Counted from the stretch's first letter, positions 12,117 to 23,631 are shown. The stretch: DNA of 64,000 bases from Cryptomeria japonica (GCF_030272615.1 NC_081407.1:262434574-262498573), one strand, 5' to 3'. A program made the numbers and translations. The notes: generated by a model from the letters alone, not told the origin.

Positions 12117-13583
12117 TGTATGCAGGAAAATTGGGCTGATAAAACTCAATATGTGAAAATATGTTAGAATACGAGTCCACACACACACACAAGACTTCTT
12201 GGTGCAAGCTATGGAGTAACGTAGTATTACTCAGCTTCCCATGGTGGGTCCCATGGTTCTGTATCTCACAATGTCCCTTAAACCAATGTTTTTGCTCTCA
12301 GATCACTGAGCAAAATGGTTTAGGGATGACAAATGTAAGAACAAGGGATGCTCTGATAGATTTCTAAAATGAAATGTGTTATAAGCTATGTATGATTTTA
12401 AAATACAATAAACTAAATGATAAGAAGACAAGATTAGTATGAATACTATCCTAGCATACTATATTTAGTCTATGATTGAGCTAAAATGATAAAGAAATTA
12501 TTCTAAACATGCATATTTAGTCTAATTCCTGATTTAAGAGAGGCTAAATGATGAGCATATATGAAATGAGAAAACTTGAATGTATTTGAGCATAAGTGTG
12601 ATGCTACAAATTTGAAGGATGATTGTTATGGAGGAATGAGAGCTCTATTTATAGCAAGAATAGGGAAATGGATGGTCAAGATTGAATGGTTTAATCAAGG
12701 GTTGAGTTTGAAAGTTGGGGATCCATGTTTGTAATTGGCACCAATGAAATGGTGACAAGTGTCAACATAGGGTTGGGTTGAGAAAAGGGGTTGGAGACAT
12801 TGAATTCTTGAGAAGACCTCATGGTTATCTAGAGGCTAAGGGTTAAGTCTAAATTAGGATTACCCAATGGATTAAGAGTTAATCCAAGGATAAACCTTTG
12901 TGCAAATGATTAAGAGATAATCATGGTCAAAGCATTAATAGCCTGATGAGACCCTTGGGTTGGATGAAGGTTGAGTCAAAACAAATGTTTTAACCATGTA
13001 GGAGGGTTTGAGTTAACCATTAATGGTTATTGGAGACTTTGGGGATTAAGTGGTTGAAAGTTGGAAGCCTTTAATGGTTATCAAAGACTTTGAGCCATTT
13101 AGTGGTTGAAGGTTGAAAGCTTTTAATGGTTATCAAAGACTTTGAAGGTTTGAGAAGTGACTTCCCTTTGCTTAGGGATGTGACAAAGTTTAGAAGAGGG
13201 GTTAGGTTAATTAAAAGCGATTAGAAGCGTCTAGAAGGGATTAGAAAGGGGTTTGGAATTTTGCAAGTGGATGGAGGGATAATAGGATTTAATTGAAATA
13301 AAGTATTTCATTCAATTTGGTTGCAATTAAATAAATTTGATTTATTCAATTTAGGATAACTATTTAATTAAATTTGAATTTAATTAAAAGTGGATAGGGG
13401 AGATTTAATTGAATAAAATGATTTATTCATTAAATGGATAGAGTGAATTTAATTTAAATAAATTGAGTAATTTACTTAATTAAATAGAGGAATGCGGGTA
13501 ATTTAATTAAATTGGATTTAATCAAATAGAGAAATGAACATAGAATATTCATTTAGGAATATGGTCATTTTTATACGTCTACA
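12117..13583 (-). repeat. 3' LTR of Gypsy D
   Basis: TGTATGCAGG ... CGTCTACA on the plus strand, same length as the other copy at 36676-38142. On the element's sense strand a TATAAATAGAG promoter motif lies near 12645-12656. The A+T-rich part (13280-13560) repeats TTTAATTAAAT-like words. A phrase of about 60 bp around TTTAATGGTTATCAAAGAC is repeated near 13065-13145. Confidence 0.93.
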
Positions 13584-13598
13584 TTTTGCCCCTCTTTG
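13584..13598 (-). other. Polypurine tract of Gypsy D
   Basis: On the minus strand CAAAGAGGGGCAAAA immediately precedes the TG of the 3' LTR, the usual plus-strand primer position. This confirms the minus orientation. Confidence 0.8.
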
Positions 13599-13947
13599 AA
13601 GTGACGTGTGTGCACATGTTATTTCAAAGAAATGATGCTTTATCATGATTTATGATCAAATGCAATTTTTGTGTTGCTCTTTTGATTTGCAAGTTGTGCC
13701 CCAGATTTGTTTTGATGTGTGATGCCCCAGATTCGATATTTGATAATGATGCCCCCTCGGGAGATGAATCAATATTTTAAAATTTTTTTGATTTAATTTG
13801 ATGAGTTGTTTATGATGTGTATGATTTCGTGCATGTGAAATGTGTGCAAATTGATTCATCTCCTGATAAGTTACAAATGTTATGGTATAGGGGAGACCGC
13901 GACCATATTATAGGTCCATTTGGCTAACCCTAATTTCATTTTCCTCC

Positions 13948-13955
13948 TATAAAAG
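13948..13955 (+). promoter_or_regulatory. TATA box of the antisense PMD gene
   Basis: TATAAAAG on the plus strand, 74 bp before the ATG at 14029, followed by a G-rich then T-rich stretch. Spacing and sequence suit a plant core promoter with a leader of about 50 nt. It lies inside element D but points against gag-pol. Activity is inferred. Confidence 0.55.
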
Positions 13956-14028
13956 GGGAAAAGGGCTTGATTTAGATTCATTTGTGCTTTGTTGACTTTG
14001 AAGAAAGAGAATTTGGTCTGCAGAGAAA

Positions 14029-14103
14029 ATGCCTATTCCTTATCATAGACACCGTTTTGAGCGCGTTCGGAGGTACCGGAGACCTGCATCGCGTGGACCA
14101 CCA
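14029..14103 (+). pseudogene. PMD gene, predicted exon 1 (25 codons)
   Basis: ATG at 14029 opens 25 codons encoding an Arg/Pro-rich peptide (MPIPYHRHRFERVRRYRRP...). The exon ends CCACCA at a strong donor GTAAGT (14104). Joining it to exon 2 at 15145 keeps the frame exactly and leads into the PMD frame with no stop, which is the main evidence for this exon. Too short to be found by ORF length alone. The exon itself is intact; the gene as a whole is broken by stops in exon 2 and by element E. Confidence 0.6.
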
Positions 14104-15144
14104 GTAAGTCAACATTTTTGACCTTTTTTTGACTTTTCATTTTGTTGTTTTTAGTCATTTTTTGAATTTCAAAGTTCGGGTTTAACGGTTTAGCGTGTCT
14201 AGGGCTTAGTTTAGCGCATACGAAGTTTAGAGTAGCGCATCAAGTTTAATTTTAGGGGTCACGTCCGAAAGAAATAGGATAGCGCATAGCAAAAATATGT
14301 TAGCGCATATAGGTAGAATAACGCATGGCAGCCGTAGGGTAGCGCGTCGGGTCAACAGGTTAGCGCGTAGGGTAGACCTAGCGCATAGGGGTCGCACGGG
14401 TTTGCATAGGTAAGGGGTTGTAGTGCGTAGGGTTAACCTAGCGCATAGGGCCAAATGGGTAGCGCCTAGGGGGTGTAGATTAGCGCGTAGAGTCAGTCTA
14501 GCGCATAGGGTAGGTTAGGTGGTGCATGGGGTGAAAAGATTAGCGCGTAGACAGAGTCTAGCACATAGGGTAAATAGATTAGCATGTAGGAGAGACAGCT
14601 TAGCGCGTGGGGTTTTTTTAGCGCATTGGGTATCTGTTTTAGCGCATCTAGAAAATTTTTGCGAGATGAGCCGATTTGAAAATTTGTTTTGGTCTGTCTG
14701 TCATGTTTTTATGTTGTTGTCCAAGATGAGTGTTGATATAACTTGTTTTAATTTGTGATATGTCAAGTTATGTGTAGATATCAATGTGTTGTGTTTGATC
14801 AAAATATGATTTGTTTGCGTGTTCTGTTTTAAGTTCAATGTGTGAAGCCTGAGTTGTGTTACAAGTCGATATGGGTTGGAAACTTGAGTTGTTTTACAAG
14901 CTGATATGGGTGGGAAACTTGAGTTGTTTTACAAGTTTATGTGATTTTGGAGTCTTGAGTTGTATTACAAGTTTTGATATGGTTTTTGAGAACTTGCGTT
15001 GTTTTTACAAGTTGATATAAAATGATAAGATTTTGAACTTTGATGTAGATGGGCAAATTATTTCATGTTGTTGATGTAAGTTTGATTTTGATATCTTTGT
15101 TTTGAGGTGGAAACTGATATTGGATTTGTTTTGCTTGTTGACAG
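14104..15144 (+). other. Predicted GT-AG intron of the antisense PMD gene
   Basis: 1,041 bp from GTAAGT to TTGACAG, T-rich as plant introns are. The first half (about 14180-14650) is the TAGCGCRT array. The second half has several copies of a TTGAGTTGT.TTACAAG phrase (14845-15020). No coding signal in it fits the flanking frame. Confidence 0.6.
14180..14652 (+). repeat. TAGCGCRT octamer array, PMD-gene intron
   Basis: About 20 copies of TAGCGCAT or TAGCGCGT and one-base variants, spaced roughly 17-30 bp apart with unrelated sequence between them. It is not a simple tandem repeat: only the octamer is kept. The same octamer fills the leader of D's gag-pol on the other strand (34640-35010 and 36190-36600). 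Confidence 0.85.
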
Positions 15145-16976
15145 GAGCGATTGGGCATGGTTCAGTCGCGGGAGAGATTTCCCAGACCATGGACATTGAT
15201 ACTGCGGTTGTCACAGGCTAATCTTGACATTATCGAGAGATGTGGATTGACTTCTCTCCTGGATATGCCTCGGTTCACTGTGAACTGGGGGCTATTGATA
15301 GCTTTGGCAAAAAGGTGGCACAGTGATACGAACACCTTTCATTTTGCAATTGGAGAGATGACAGTCACACTTGAGGACTGTTACAGGATTCTGCGCATTC
15401 CTGTAGTAGGTGCACTCCTACCTTATGAGCAGTCAGAGGAGGGTGGTACAGAACCACTGCGCCGCATATTCCAGGATGATACAGTCTGCAGCTATGAGAT
15501 CCCATGGTAGGAGTTTCTGGACCTAGATTATGCATCGCTGCCATCCGTACTAGCAGGGTTCATTGGTGGGTTCCTTTGTCCTAATCGCAGGTCAAAGGGA
15601 TTCTCGGTGGGATGGGGGCTAGTTTTAGAGGAGATGGTCACTCAGGGCCGATGGTTTGCATGGGGGTCAGCTATGCTGGTTCATTTATATAGGAGTTTGC
15701 ATGAGGTAGTATACCTCGGTTACGGTAGTTTGTCAGCTAGCGTGACATTATTATAGGTATGGTGCTGGGAGCACATTCCAGCAGTGAGGCCACTAGTAGA
15801 CAGGGACAGGCCCGTAGGTGCAGCATATGCTTATGGATACAGGGGCCTAGTTGTCCAGCGTAAGCTGGGAAAACTAGAGAATTGGAGGAGGGTTTTTGAT
15901 GATATAGATACGGTCACCTGGCGATCGTATACAGGATGTGAGGTGTGGACGGAGGATGGGCTGGAGATGCCCTTTGTATTCATGACTAGGTATCTGATTG
16001 GGAGGACCCCGTTCATGATTGAGCGATTTGTGGTGACCTGAGTTTTGAGACAGTTCGGGTGCCAGCAGGGTATTCCGCAGGGAGCTTGTCTTTATGCACG
16101 GTGGCAGCAGGATGTGGCTAATTGGGGGTTGACCATTGATAGTGCCGTGGCGGTGGAGGAGTTTGTGGGGTTGGCCGGGCAGATCTGGGACTATGCCCCG
16201 GAGATTTAGGATGCGGGTATGACAGATGAGTTTGCTTGTTTGTTTGTTGCGCAGGCGGTGGCTAGCATTTCTGATCCTGAGGAGATGAGGCCAGCGTTTG
16301 ATTCAGATGAGGAGGAGGGAGATGGGGGAGACGACGGAGATGATGGGGAGGATGGAGGAGGAGGACGACGGAGAGGAGGTAGAGGGAGGCAGGGAGATAG
16401 AGGTGTGGAGAGAGCAGTGCGACAGGGGAGGATAGAGAGGGGGAGAGGTGGATTGGCTATCGGAGCCAGTAGAGAGGGGAGAGTGGGGGAGGTGCTAGCT
16501 ATAGTGGGGGGTGAGGATGAGCCGAGTCGACCAGCACAAAGGAGGAGGACGGATGTACTCCCACCTCCAGTACCGAGGACAGGCCGAGTGGGAGGGGTTC
16601 CTCTAGCACAGGTACCGCTATGAGTTCGAGTTCCAGGTCATATGGAGGATGCTCAGATACCGACCTTGCAGATTATTGTGCAACAGCTGCAGGCACAGAT
16701 TTTGACCTATCAGCGACAGATTTCTCAGTTGACTACTGAGCGAGACACCGAGATAGAGCGGAGGAGGTGGTGGCGAGCATGTAGAGAGCAGCAGTGGGTG
16801 GTCCGATGAGAGACACCCTAAGAGAGTTGGCACTGAGAGCGTAGGAGGCAGAGTATTATAGGCGGCACTATGAGGCTGCAGTACCCAGGGACCGGCAAGT
16901 TCAGAGTTTTGCACAGTCGAGATCCAGCCGATCTCGAGCCACTGGATTGCAATCTGAGAGCCGAGGTGTTACAGGG
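15145..16976 (+). pseudogene. Plant mobile domain (PMD) protein, predicted exon 2, cut by element E
   Basis: Frame begins ERLGMVQSRERFPRPW and runs about 1.8 kb to the insertion of E. The PMD signature is clear near 15220-15400: ERCGL, a VNWGLLIALAKRW segment, then FHFAIGEMTVTLEDCYRILR. PMD (aminotransferase-like, as in MAIN and MAIL1) occurs in plant nuclear proteins and in transposons. After the PMD come an acidic run (16300-16360), a Gly/Arg-rich stretch, a Pro-rich patch, and a Gln/Glu/Arg-rich helix-prone tail (16650 onward). In-frame stops at 15508, 15754, 16039, 16207, 16621 and 16807, then likely small indels, make this copy a pseudogene. It lies antisense to D's gag-pol and downstream of it. 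Function in the element is unknown. Confidence 0.82.
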
Positions 16977-18286
16977 TGTAGCGTCCTAAAATTGCGACAC
17001 TTGCAATTTTGACTGCATTTGGGTCTTCACGATGGTGATGCAGCACGGAACCTGAATGGAGACCCCGAAACTTGTCCACAACATCAAAAACTGCATTTTT
17101 CCAGCACCCTGCCTGATCCCTCCTTGCACCCTGCTGTCCTGGGAGGTGGGACCAGAGCGCCCAGCGCCCTGGTCCTTCAGGACTAGGGCGCCCAGTGCCC
17201 TGGTCCCCCAGGACCATGGCGCCCAGCGCCCTGGTCCCCCAGGACCATGGCGCCCAACGCCCTGGTCCCTGGCCCTATTTTGGGCCCGGTCTCCTATGGG
17301 GCTTCGGGTCTTTAAGTTTGCAAATTGGAAAATACTCTTTCCTGGTCGGCCCAAGGTCGGAAAAATCAGTCTATCAGGCCTAATTGACAAGTATATAAAG
17401 TACATTTTCCTCTCCCATTTGGGGTAGATGAAAAGAGGAAGGACATATGTGTACAAGACGCGGAAACGATATTCAAACATTCAAGCATTCAAGCATTTCC
17501 TTCAAGCAATTGATCATTCTAAGTCTCCATTCAAGGCTAAGTGTTGCATTCAAGACAAGGATTCAACCATTGAAGTGGAGATCACATACTACAACATACA
17601 ACATACAACAAATAACAACATCTAGACCTTCGCATATAAGGATACAAACATCCTTACAACAAGGTACTAGTACTTGTTTTACATTACAATCATCTACATT
17701 TACAGCATTTCTCATTTCTTGGTTAATTCCAAAACTAGGGTTTGACCTAAGGGCAAACCCCTAATCCCTAACCCCCCAATCATCCTCTCTTTTCTGTGTG
17801 TAGGTTGTAGGTACGCGACTGTAATTGAAGATCTGGAATCCTTGTACAGAGACGAACAGATCCCCCTTCATTTCGCGGATTTTTCGGAGGACCATGTGCA
17901 CGCCGGGCGCCATCGTCCCGTCAACTTTTGCTCAAATTTGCAGAATAGCACCATCCCGACATTTTACTGCTAATTCCAGGTCTGCAACTTCATATCATAT
18001 CCCTATCTCTATTTATAAGTGAATCTTTCTTGCTTCTACATGCATTTCTAGTTCAATCAATCTTTCTACATTCTTTACAAAAGAGGGTATCCTTGCTATC
18101 ACAACCCTTGAAACTCATATAGAATCCAATCTTGCATTGCGTGGGATTGGATCTTGTGGGTTTCAACCCCTCTTTTGAATGTAAAGTCCCTCCTAAGTGA
18201 AAACCATCAACCCTAGTGACTCTCCCTTCTCTCTCCTTGGAGTTGGGAAGGGGAGAACGACTAGGGTTCGATTTTTCCGCTTTACA
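16977..18286 (+). repeat. 5' LTR of Gypsy E
   Basis: 1,310 bp, TGTAGCGTCCTAAAATTGCG ... CCGCTTTACA. A TATA box (TATATAAAG) lies near 17393-17401. It is 87 bp longer than the 3' LTR, mostly because of a G+C-rich repeat at 17150-17270. It carries one copy of the GGACCATGTGCACG motif (17889 on) that recurs in the leader. Right edge fixed by the primer site. Confidence 0.92.
17150..17270 (+). repeat. G+C-rich tandem repeat inside the 5' LTR of E
   Basis: Three to four copies of a unit of about 33 bp built on GCGCCCAGCGCCCTGGTCC and CCAGGACCATG. CCTGGTCC and GGACCAGG are self-complementary, so the unit can fold. The 3' LTR retains only about one degenerate copy (23822-23860). Confidence 0.85.
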
Positions 18287-18289
18287 TTT

Positions 18290-18307
18290 TGGTGAACCCG
18301 ACGTGAA
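18290..18307 (+). other. Primer binding site of Gypsy E
   Basis: TGGTGAACCCGACGTGAA, three bases after the LTR. It has the TGG start and position of a tRNA primer site. I do not assign the tRNA. Confidence 0.65.
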
Positions 18308-19472
18308 CATCCTCATTCTGATTATTCATGGTTAGATCTGAAATTTTTGCTTTCCTAATTATATTTCCATGTTTGATCTTTTGCAAATTTTAGAGGTTGA
18401 TTGCATAAAAACCCTAAAATTTTCTTTTTAAGTAATTAAACTTGTGAAATGTTTAATTGTTAATGTTTGTTTCAGATCTACCCTTCTATTGCAAATTGTC
18501 AATTCATATTTGTGCTTTAATTCTGAAAATTAAGTGGTTAAATGTCAAAACCCTAATTTTTAAGACCTTCTTGATTCAACCTTTGACTGATAATTTCACT
18601 AATCAAAACATCTCCAAATCGGCTGTAACTTTGGATTCCGCAATAAAATCACAATATCTTTCATCCCTGAAAATTTGGAAAAAAGTTGCGAGGACCGTGT
18701 GCACCCCGAGCGCCATTGTCCTCGACATTTTTTCTGAAATTTCGGGAGCTAGATCTTACTGTATTTTTTTGCTAAAATCCAGAATTTTGGCTGATTTTAT
18801 AAATGTTAACACTTTCAAAATTACAGTCAAAGTTGGTCTAGCGATTGCTTGGATTGAGGCTTCTAATCATTCAAAAATTGTTGAAATTGAAATTTGTGTC
18901 AAAATTGTGTTTCTTATAGTCCTAAATCTGAAAAGTGTGTTAGCATTCATTTGGAATTTCAGTGCTTTATTCAAATTTTTTGCAGTTTGTGACTTTTGAA
19001 ATTAAGTGCTTAATTACAACAACTTTGATTTCCACTTTCAAAATTGAATTTTGCATGAAATTGAGTCAACTTCTAAATTTCAAAACTTGCATTGCTCTTA
19101 ACATTCCCTCTAAAATCATAAAATTCAAAATTTCAGTTTCCCTCTCTTTTTCAAAATTCAAATTTTACATTTTTCAACAATCTTGGTAGGGTTCAATTTT
19201 GAGATTGCAACTTTAATTTGGCCTATCTACAGATCGCAAAATCACTCAATTTTTTCAGATTAGCTTTAAAATCATCATAACTTTCATCCCTGAAAATTTC
19301 AAAAAAAGTTGCGAGTACCGTGTGCACTTCGAGCGCCACGGTCTCGGACATTTTTTTTGAAATTTCGGGAGATTGTCCTGATTGCATTTAACAGCTTAAA
19401 TCTAGGAGATTGGCTGATTTTATTAAAATTTGCTACCTCTAAAATTCAAAATCTTCTCTCTCTCTTTAGTGC
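18308..19472 (+). other. Leader of Gypsy E with a duplicated structured motif
   Basis: Non-coding, A/T-rich. A segment of about 95 bp occurs twice (18655-18752 and 19278-19372), starting TTTCATCCCTGAAAATTT and containing GTGTGCAC followed by GAGCGCCA and GTC. A shorter relative lies in each LTR. The leader ends in a pyrimidine run and TTTAG just before the ATG (19458-19470), which would serve as a splice acceptor, so gag may be expressed from a spliced RNA. Confidence 0.6.
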
Positions 19473-21446
19473 ATGAGTTTTACAACAATAAGTCCTACTT
19501 ACACTATTCCCGTTAGACGAAGCCTTAGAATTAAGTCCTTCCAAGGTGTAATTACCGAGGAGATGGAACCTAATTTGAATGGCCTTTTTAACGAGGACAT
19601 GGGTAATTCCTCTAATCCTCTTAATGATGAAGAAGCTCTCCATGAGCTTTTTGTAGAACAACTTTCAAAATTGGATAACCAATTTGATGATTTTCGACAA
19701 TGGATGTCTCAAGAATACCCTGATAGTCAAGCTCTTCCTTTAATTGAGGGTCTAAAACGTATGCTTCAAAGTGATAAGAATGGAATACATATTTTGTGTG
19801 GTATTGCACACATTGTGGATTCAAATGTGATGCCTATGAAAAGTTGTGCCGAAACTTTAGGTTATACACAACCTCCTACTCAAGTTAATCATTCTATTCC
19901 TTTGACAACTCCTATTGCTAGTATACCTATTTTTACATCAAACATAGTGACTACTTCAATACAAGACATTCCTCCTACGATCACTAGTCATGGGGGCAAT
20001 CCCTCTTCTTCAATCAACCCTCTTCCTTCATTCAATCCGACTTCTTCATTCATTCCTTCAATGAGTGTCCCTATTTCATCTCCACAAATAAACATGACGC
20101 AAGGGGGCAATTCATTTAACCATTCCATTCCTCCTTGTAGTGTTCCTCTTGTCCAATCATCTCCTATGACTAACTATCATAGTGTCCCACCACCTTACTC
20201 TCTACCTTCTTTCAATAACATAACACCTCCATCACAATCTAACACGTCTAATATGAACTCTTCGACTGAAGTGACCATTAACAATCTTGCACAAACTGTC
20301 TCTTCTTTACAGCAACAAATTGCCTCTATGAATCAATCTAAGTTTAGTGTGCCCACATTTGATGTTGCGAGCCCACTTTCTCTTGACATTGTTCGAGCTA
20401 TTCCCCCTAAACATGTTGAAATTCCGCATTTGGAGCTTTATAATGGTAAGGGTGATCCTCTAACACATGTTAAGACCTTTCAAACAATATGTACTGATTT
20501 TTCTTATGACCAAAGGTTGCTTGCAAAACTGTTTACTAGAACATTAAGAGATAAAGCCCTACAATGGTATTGCTCGTTGCCTTCTTATTCTATTACTTCT
20601 TTCGAACAACTTGCAAATGCTTTTATTCAACAATTTCAAAACAATATAAGTCCTAAAGTTACTTTGATTGATTTAATGCATTGTAAACAAGGTGTTAAAG
20701 AAAAAGTGACTGATTTCATTGGTAGATATAAGCATTTGTATGCTCAAATTTCTTTTCCAGTGCCTGACAATGATATTCAAAGAATCTTTATTTCTAATTT
20801 ACAAAAAGACATTAGAGAAAAACTCTTGTTTTCTGAGTTTACTTCTTTCCAACAGTTGTGCGCAACTCTTCACAATTATCAACTGACTGTGAGTCAAATG
20901 GAACAAGCAAATCCTATGGCTCCGGGTGATAAGGGTGATAGTAGTCAACAACCATTTGGGAAGTTTAAACCAAATAGAGAGTCCATTAAATTCAATGAAA
21001 ACATCATCAACAACAATGTGAATGCGGCATCAGGTGTGCCTCCTATTTCTAAGTTTTTCAAGAAAGAAAGAAAATTTACTCCTTTGAATGAATCATTGCA
21101 TAGTATTATGAATAAGTTATTGGAACAAAATGTGCTTACTCTTCCTCCTATAAGGCAAATAGATCCTGCAAAGATTAATTCACCCTATTTTGATAACAAA
21201 TCTTTTTGTCAATTTCATCGTCATCTTGGGCATGATACTGAAAAATGTTTTGCTTTAAAGGGTAAAATTCAAGATTTGATTGATAATAATACTATCTTTG
21301 TTTCTGGTGTGAATGATAAAGGCAATACATCTGTAGCTCCTCCTAACCAAAATCTTCATATTTTTACTGATCCATTACCTTCTCATACCTCTAATGCGAT
21401 TGATACTACTATTCCTCTGTCTCACCTGATGATCTTGTGTCTATGA
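19473..21446 (+). CDS. Gag of Gypsy element E
   Basis: Open for 657 codons from a true ATG. N-terminal part acidic with a MEPNLNGLFNEDMG stretch; a Pro/Ser/Thr-rich middle (about residues 130-290); a Retrotrans_gag-type capsid domain (about residues 300-480: HLELYNGKGDPLTHVKTFQ ... LRDKALQWYCSLP ... FIGRYKHLYAQI); and a knuckle near residue 590, CQFHRHLGHDTEKC. This knuckle is C-X2-H-X4-H-X4-C rather than CCHC, as in D. The protein would form the particle shell and bind the element RNA. The frame is lost near 21420, so the last few residues are probably not native and the product originally ran on into the next entry. Confidence 0.88.
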   Translation: MSFTTISPTYTIPVRRSLRIKSFQGVITEEMEPNLNGLFNEDMGNSSNPLNDEEALHELFVEQLSKLDNQFDDFRQWMSQEYPDSQALPLIEGLKRMLQSDKNGIHILCGIAHIVDSNVMPMKSCAETLGYTQPPTQVNHSIPLTTPIASIPIFTSNIVTTSIQDIPPTITSHGGNPSSSINPLPSFNPTSSFIPSMSVPISSPQINMTQGGNSFNHSIPPCSVPLVQSSPMTNYHSVPPPYSLPSFNNITPPSQSNTSNMNSSTEVTINNLAQTVSSLQQQIASMNQSKFSVPTFDVASPLSLDIVRAIPPKHVEIPHLELYNGKGDPLTHVKTFQTICTDFSYDQRLLAKLFTRTLRDKALQWYCSLPSYSITSFEQLANAFIQQFQNNISPKVTLIDLMHCKQGVKEKVTDFIGRYKHLYAQISFPVPDNDIQRIFISNLQKDIREKLLFSEFTSFQQLCATLHNYQLTVSQMEQANPMAPGDKGDSSQQPFGKFKPNRESIKFNENIINNNVNAASGVPPISKFFKKERKFTPLNESLHSIMNKLLEQNVLTLPPIRQIDPAKINSPYFDNKSFCQFHRHLGHDTEKCFALKGKIQDLIDNNTIFVSGVNDKGNTSVAPPNQNLHIFTDPLPSHTSNAIDTTIPLSHLMILCL

Positions 21447-22906
21447 CTCCGAATGTGATTAACTTTGTAGAGCAGCAAAAAATCCCTAAAGAACCTTCCA
21501 TCACATTTGATTCTAGCGAAACTATCAGGGCACCTGATGGTCCTTTATATATAGTTGCAAAAGTCAAAAATACACCTTGCCGTGGAGTGCTTATTGATCC
21601 TTCTTGCATGATTAATGTCATTACTGAATAATTTCTTTTTACTTTGCAATTGAATCAAGTGATCTATGATGAAACAAATGTGGTTGTGAAACTATTTGAT
21701 GCATTTTCTTCTCCTGCAATTGGTTCTATTACATTACCCATTGAGGTCCATAACAAATCCCTTGATGTAGACTTTTCTATTATTCCATCATCCGAACAAT
21801 TTCGTGTGAAGCTAGGCTATCCTTGGCTATCTTCCATGAAAGCTATTGCTTCTCCTATTCACAAGTGTTTGAAATTTCCCCATAATGGTGAAGTTGTTAC
21901 TATCAATCATAGTCTCTTTAAACCAGCTGAAAGAACTTCTAGCGTTCCTATTGATTATTTCTGGCCTAAACAATTCCAATCTCTTCCACCGCGAAGTGAT
22001 CATCTTTTCAAATCTTATCAAAAGTGGAAAAAAGATATGATCCTATCTCTAAGTGAACCTAGAACACCCAAACTTAACATCCCTATCGTTCTTGAGAAGG
22101 AAGTTCTTCCTTTGAAAGATAAAACTAATGTCTTTCGTCAAGAAGATTCCCAGCCCATCCCTATGGATGTGACTATGCTTATGATTAATAAACTTCCTAA
22201 AAATAGACCTATACCTCCTCGTCATGATGGACTTGGTCTTCTTCCTAAACCAAATATTCCTCCCTTATATGGAGCAGTTCCTCCTCCTTCCTCTTATGGA
22301 GAGAAGAGACCTTCCTCTTCTCCTATTATTCAACCTAAGAGACCACAACCTAAACACCCAAGTGATAAGGATGAGAACATTCCTCCTCCTCAATCTTCTC
22401 AACATCCTACTAAGACTAGACGAAATCGTTCTGCCCGTGAACGCCGACGAAAGCGTCGTCTTAGAGCTCAGGCAGCTGCTTCTCAAACTTTGCAATCCCC
22501 AAAAACACCTTCAGCTAGTATTATTCCATTTTCTCCTCAGCTGATGATTGAGCCGAAATCTCGTAAACATAAGATGTGTGATGGTCTTGATCCTGTGCAA
22601 GTTAAAGATCCTATTTTTATAAATCTTGATGATGAAAATGTTATTCAAGATGAAAATGTTACTCCTGTTCATTCTGATAGTGAATATGAATATGTTGATG
22701 TTAATAACCATCTATCTAACGAATTTTCTAAAGCACTTATCTTAGCTCCTAGACAAGAACAACATGGCTCGGAACATGAACATAGCCCTTGTTTGGATCT
22801 TGTGATAGCTCCATCTGCTGTGTTGGATGTTCTTCCTCTAGCGTGTTCCCTGCCTTCCCGAAACATTGATCAGCAAGATCGGGGGGTAGATGACGTGCTA
22901 GACTAG
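21437..22906 (+). pseudogene. Protease-like C-terminal part of the E polyprotein
   Basis: Continuation of the Gag frame after a one-step frame change near 21420. A retropepsin-like fold is suggested by GVLIDPSCMINVITE (in the position of the usual D-S/T/G-G, with DPS instead) and, 70 residues later, VKLGYPWLSSMKAIASPIHK, which resembles the GRPWL motif after Gypsy proteases. A TAA at 21629 interrupts it. The rest (from about 22080) is Pro/Ser-rich, with a strongly basic run near 22425-22470 (RRNRSARERRRKRRLRAQ) that could bind nucleic acid or act as a nuclear signal. No RT follows. The catalytic triplet DPS casts doubt on activity. Confidence 0.7.
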
Positions 22907-23631
22907 TTCATTAGCATAGCAGACTCTCTCCTCCTCTCTTTTGTTACTTCTTCTATGTGTTATTCTCATTCTTCTATTTGTTGTCCTTAATGTTGTCTAC
23001 TTGAGGACAATGCAAAACATTGAGATCTCTTTTGGTCTCTCTCATGTTGACTCAAAAGACACATGTGTTCCCTTCTTCTAGGTGACCTTCCTTGATTGGG
23101 GAATGAAGAACAATTATGCATACATAGATATGATATACATGAATTATCATACAGCATACTGACCCCGAGGAAAGTGAAGTCATCTTGTGCTTTGTGTTTT
23201 GTGTCTATTATCCTTGGGCTTATCTCACACTTGGGGGCTAAATCCTTGCGATAACGTGCTCCTTTCTCATTTCTTATATGTATCACTACCTTAAAGCAAT
23301 CACCCCCGATGAGGCGTGTGCGATCGCTTTAACGTAGGGGGGCATACATCCCGTTCATATCTTTTCAAGATACTTAAAAATTTCTTGACAAATTTAGCTT
23401 TGCCTTGAAAATTTTTGATATCTTTCTTACATGACTCATAGTGAGGGAACCTTACTACTGACAGTCATGGTTCTCCCTCGTGATCTTCCCTTTTACTTTG
23501 TCAATCGAAGTCGTAAGATCCTTAGTCCACTGGGGGCTTGGTGTGTCTTGCCTCCTTGACGTGGTGAAAGTTTTTCAATGTTGTTTCCTTGTACTTTACC
23601 GGAAGTATGAGCGTACGCTTATACTCCCGCT
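22907..23631 (+). other. 3' untranslated region of Gypsy E
   Basis: About 0.7 kb without a supported ORF. It contains CACTTGGGGGCTAAAT (23230) and CACTGGGGGCTTGG (23530), imperfect copies of the purine tract used at 23632. RT, RNase H and integrase would normally lie upstream of here and are absent. Confidence 0.7.

Noticed and set aside
14180-14652. CRISPR-like regular spacing of the octamer array
   Set aside because: The repeat is 8 bp, variable and in a plant nuclear retroelement; no cas genes.
17056-17764. Several ORFs on both strands in the LTRs of E (also 23656-24705)
   Set aside because: They lie in the LTR, are duplicated with it, differ in frame content between copies and have no domain. 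The Pro/Trp-rich ones are the G+C-rich repeat.
22265-22711. Arg-rich and Ile/Asn-rich ORFs on the minus strand of E
   Set aside because: Shadows of the protease-like and Pro-rich plus-strand frame.
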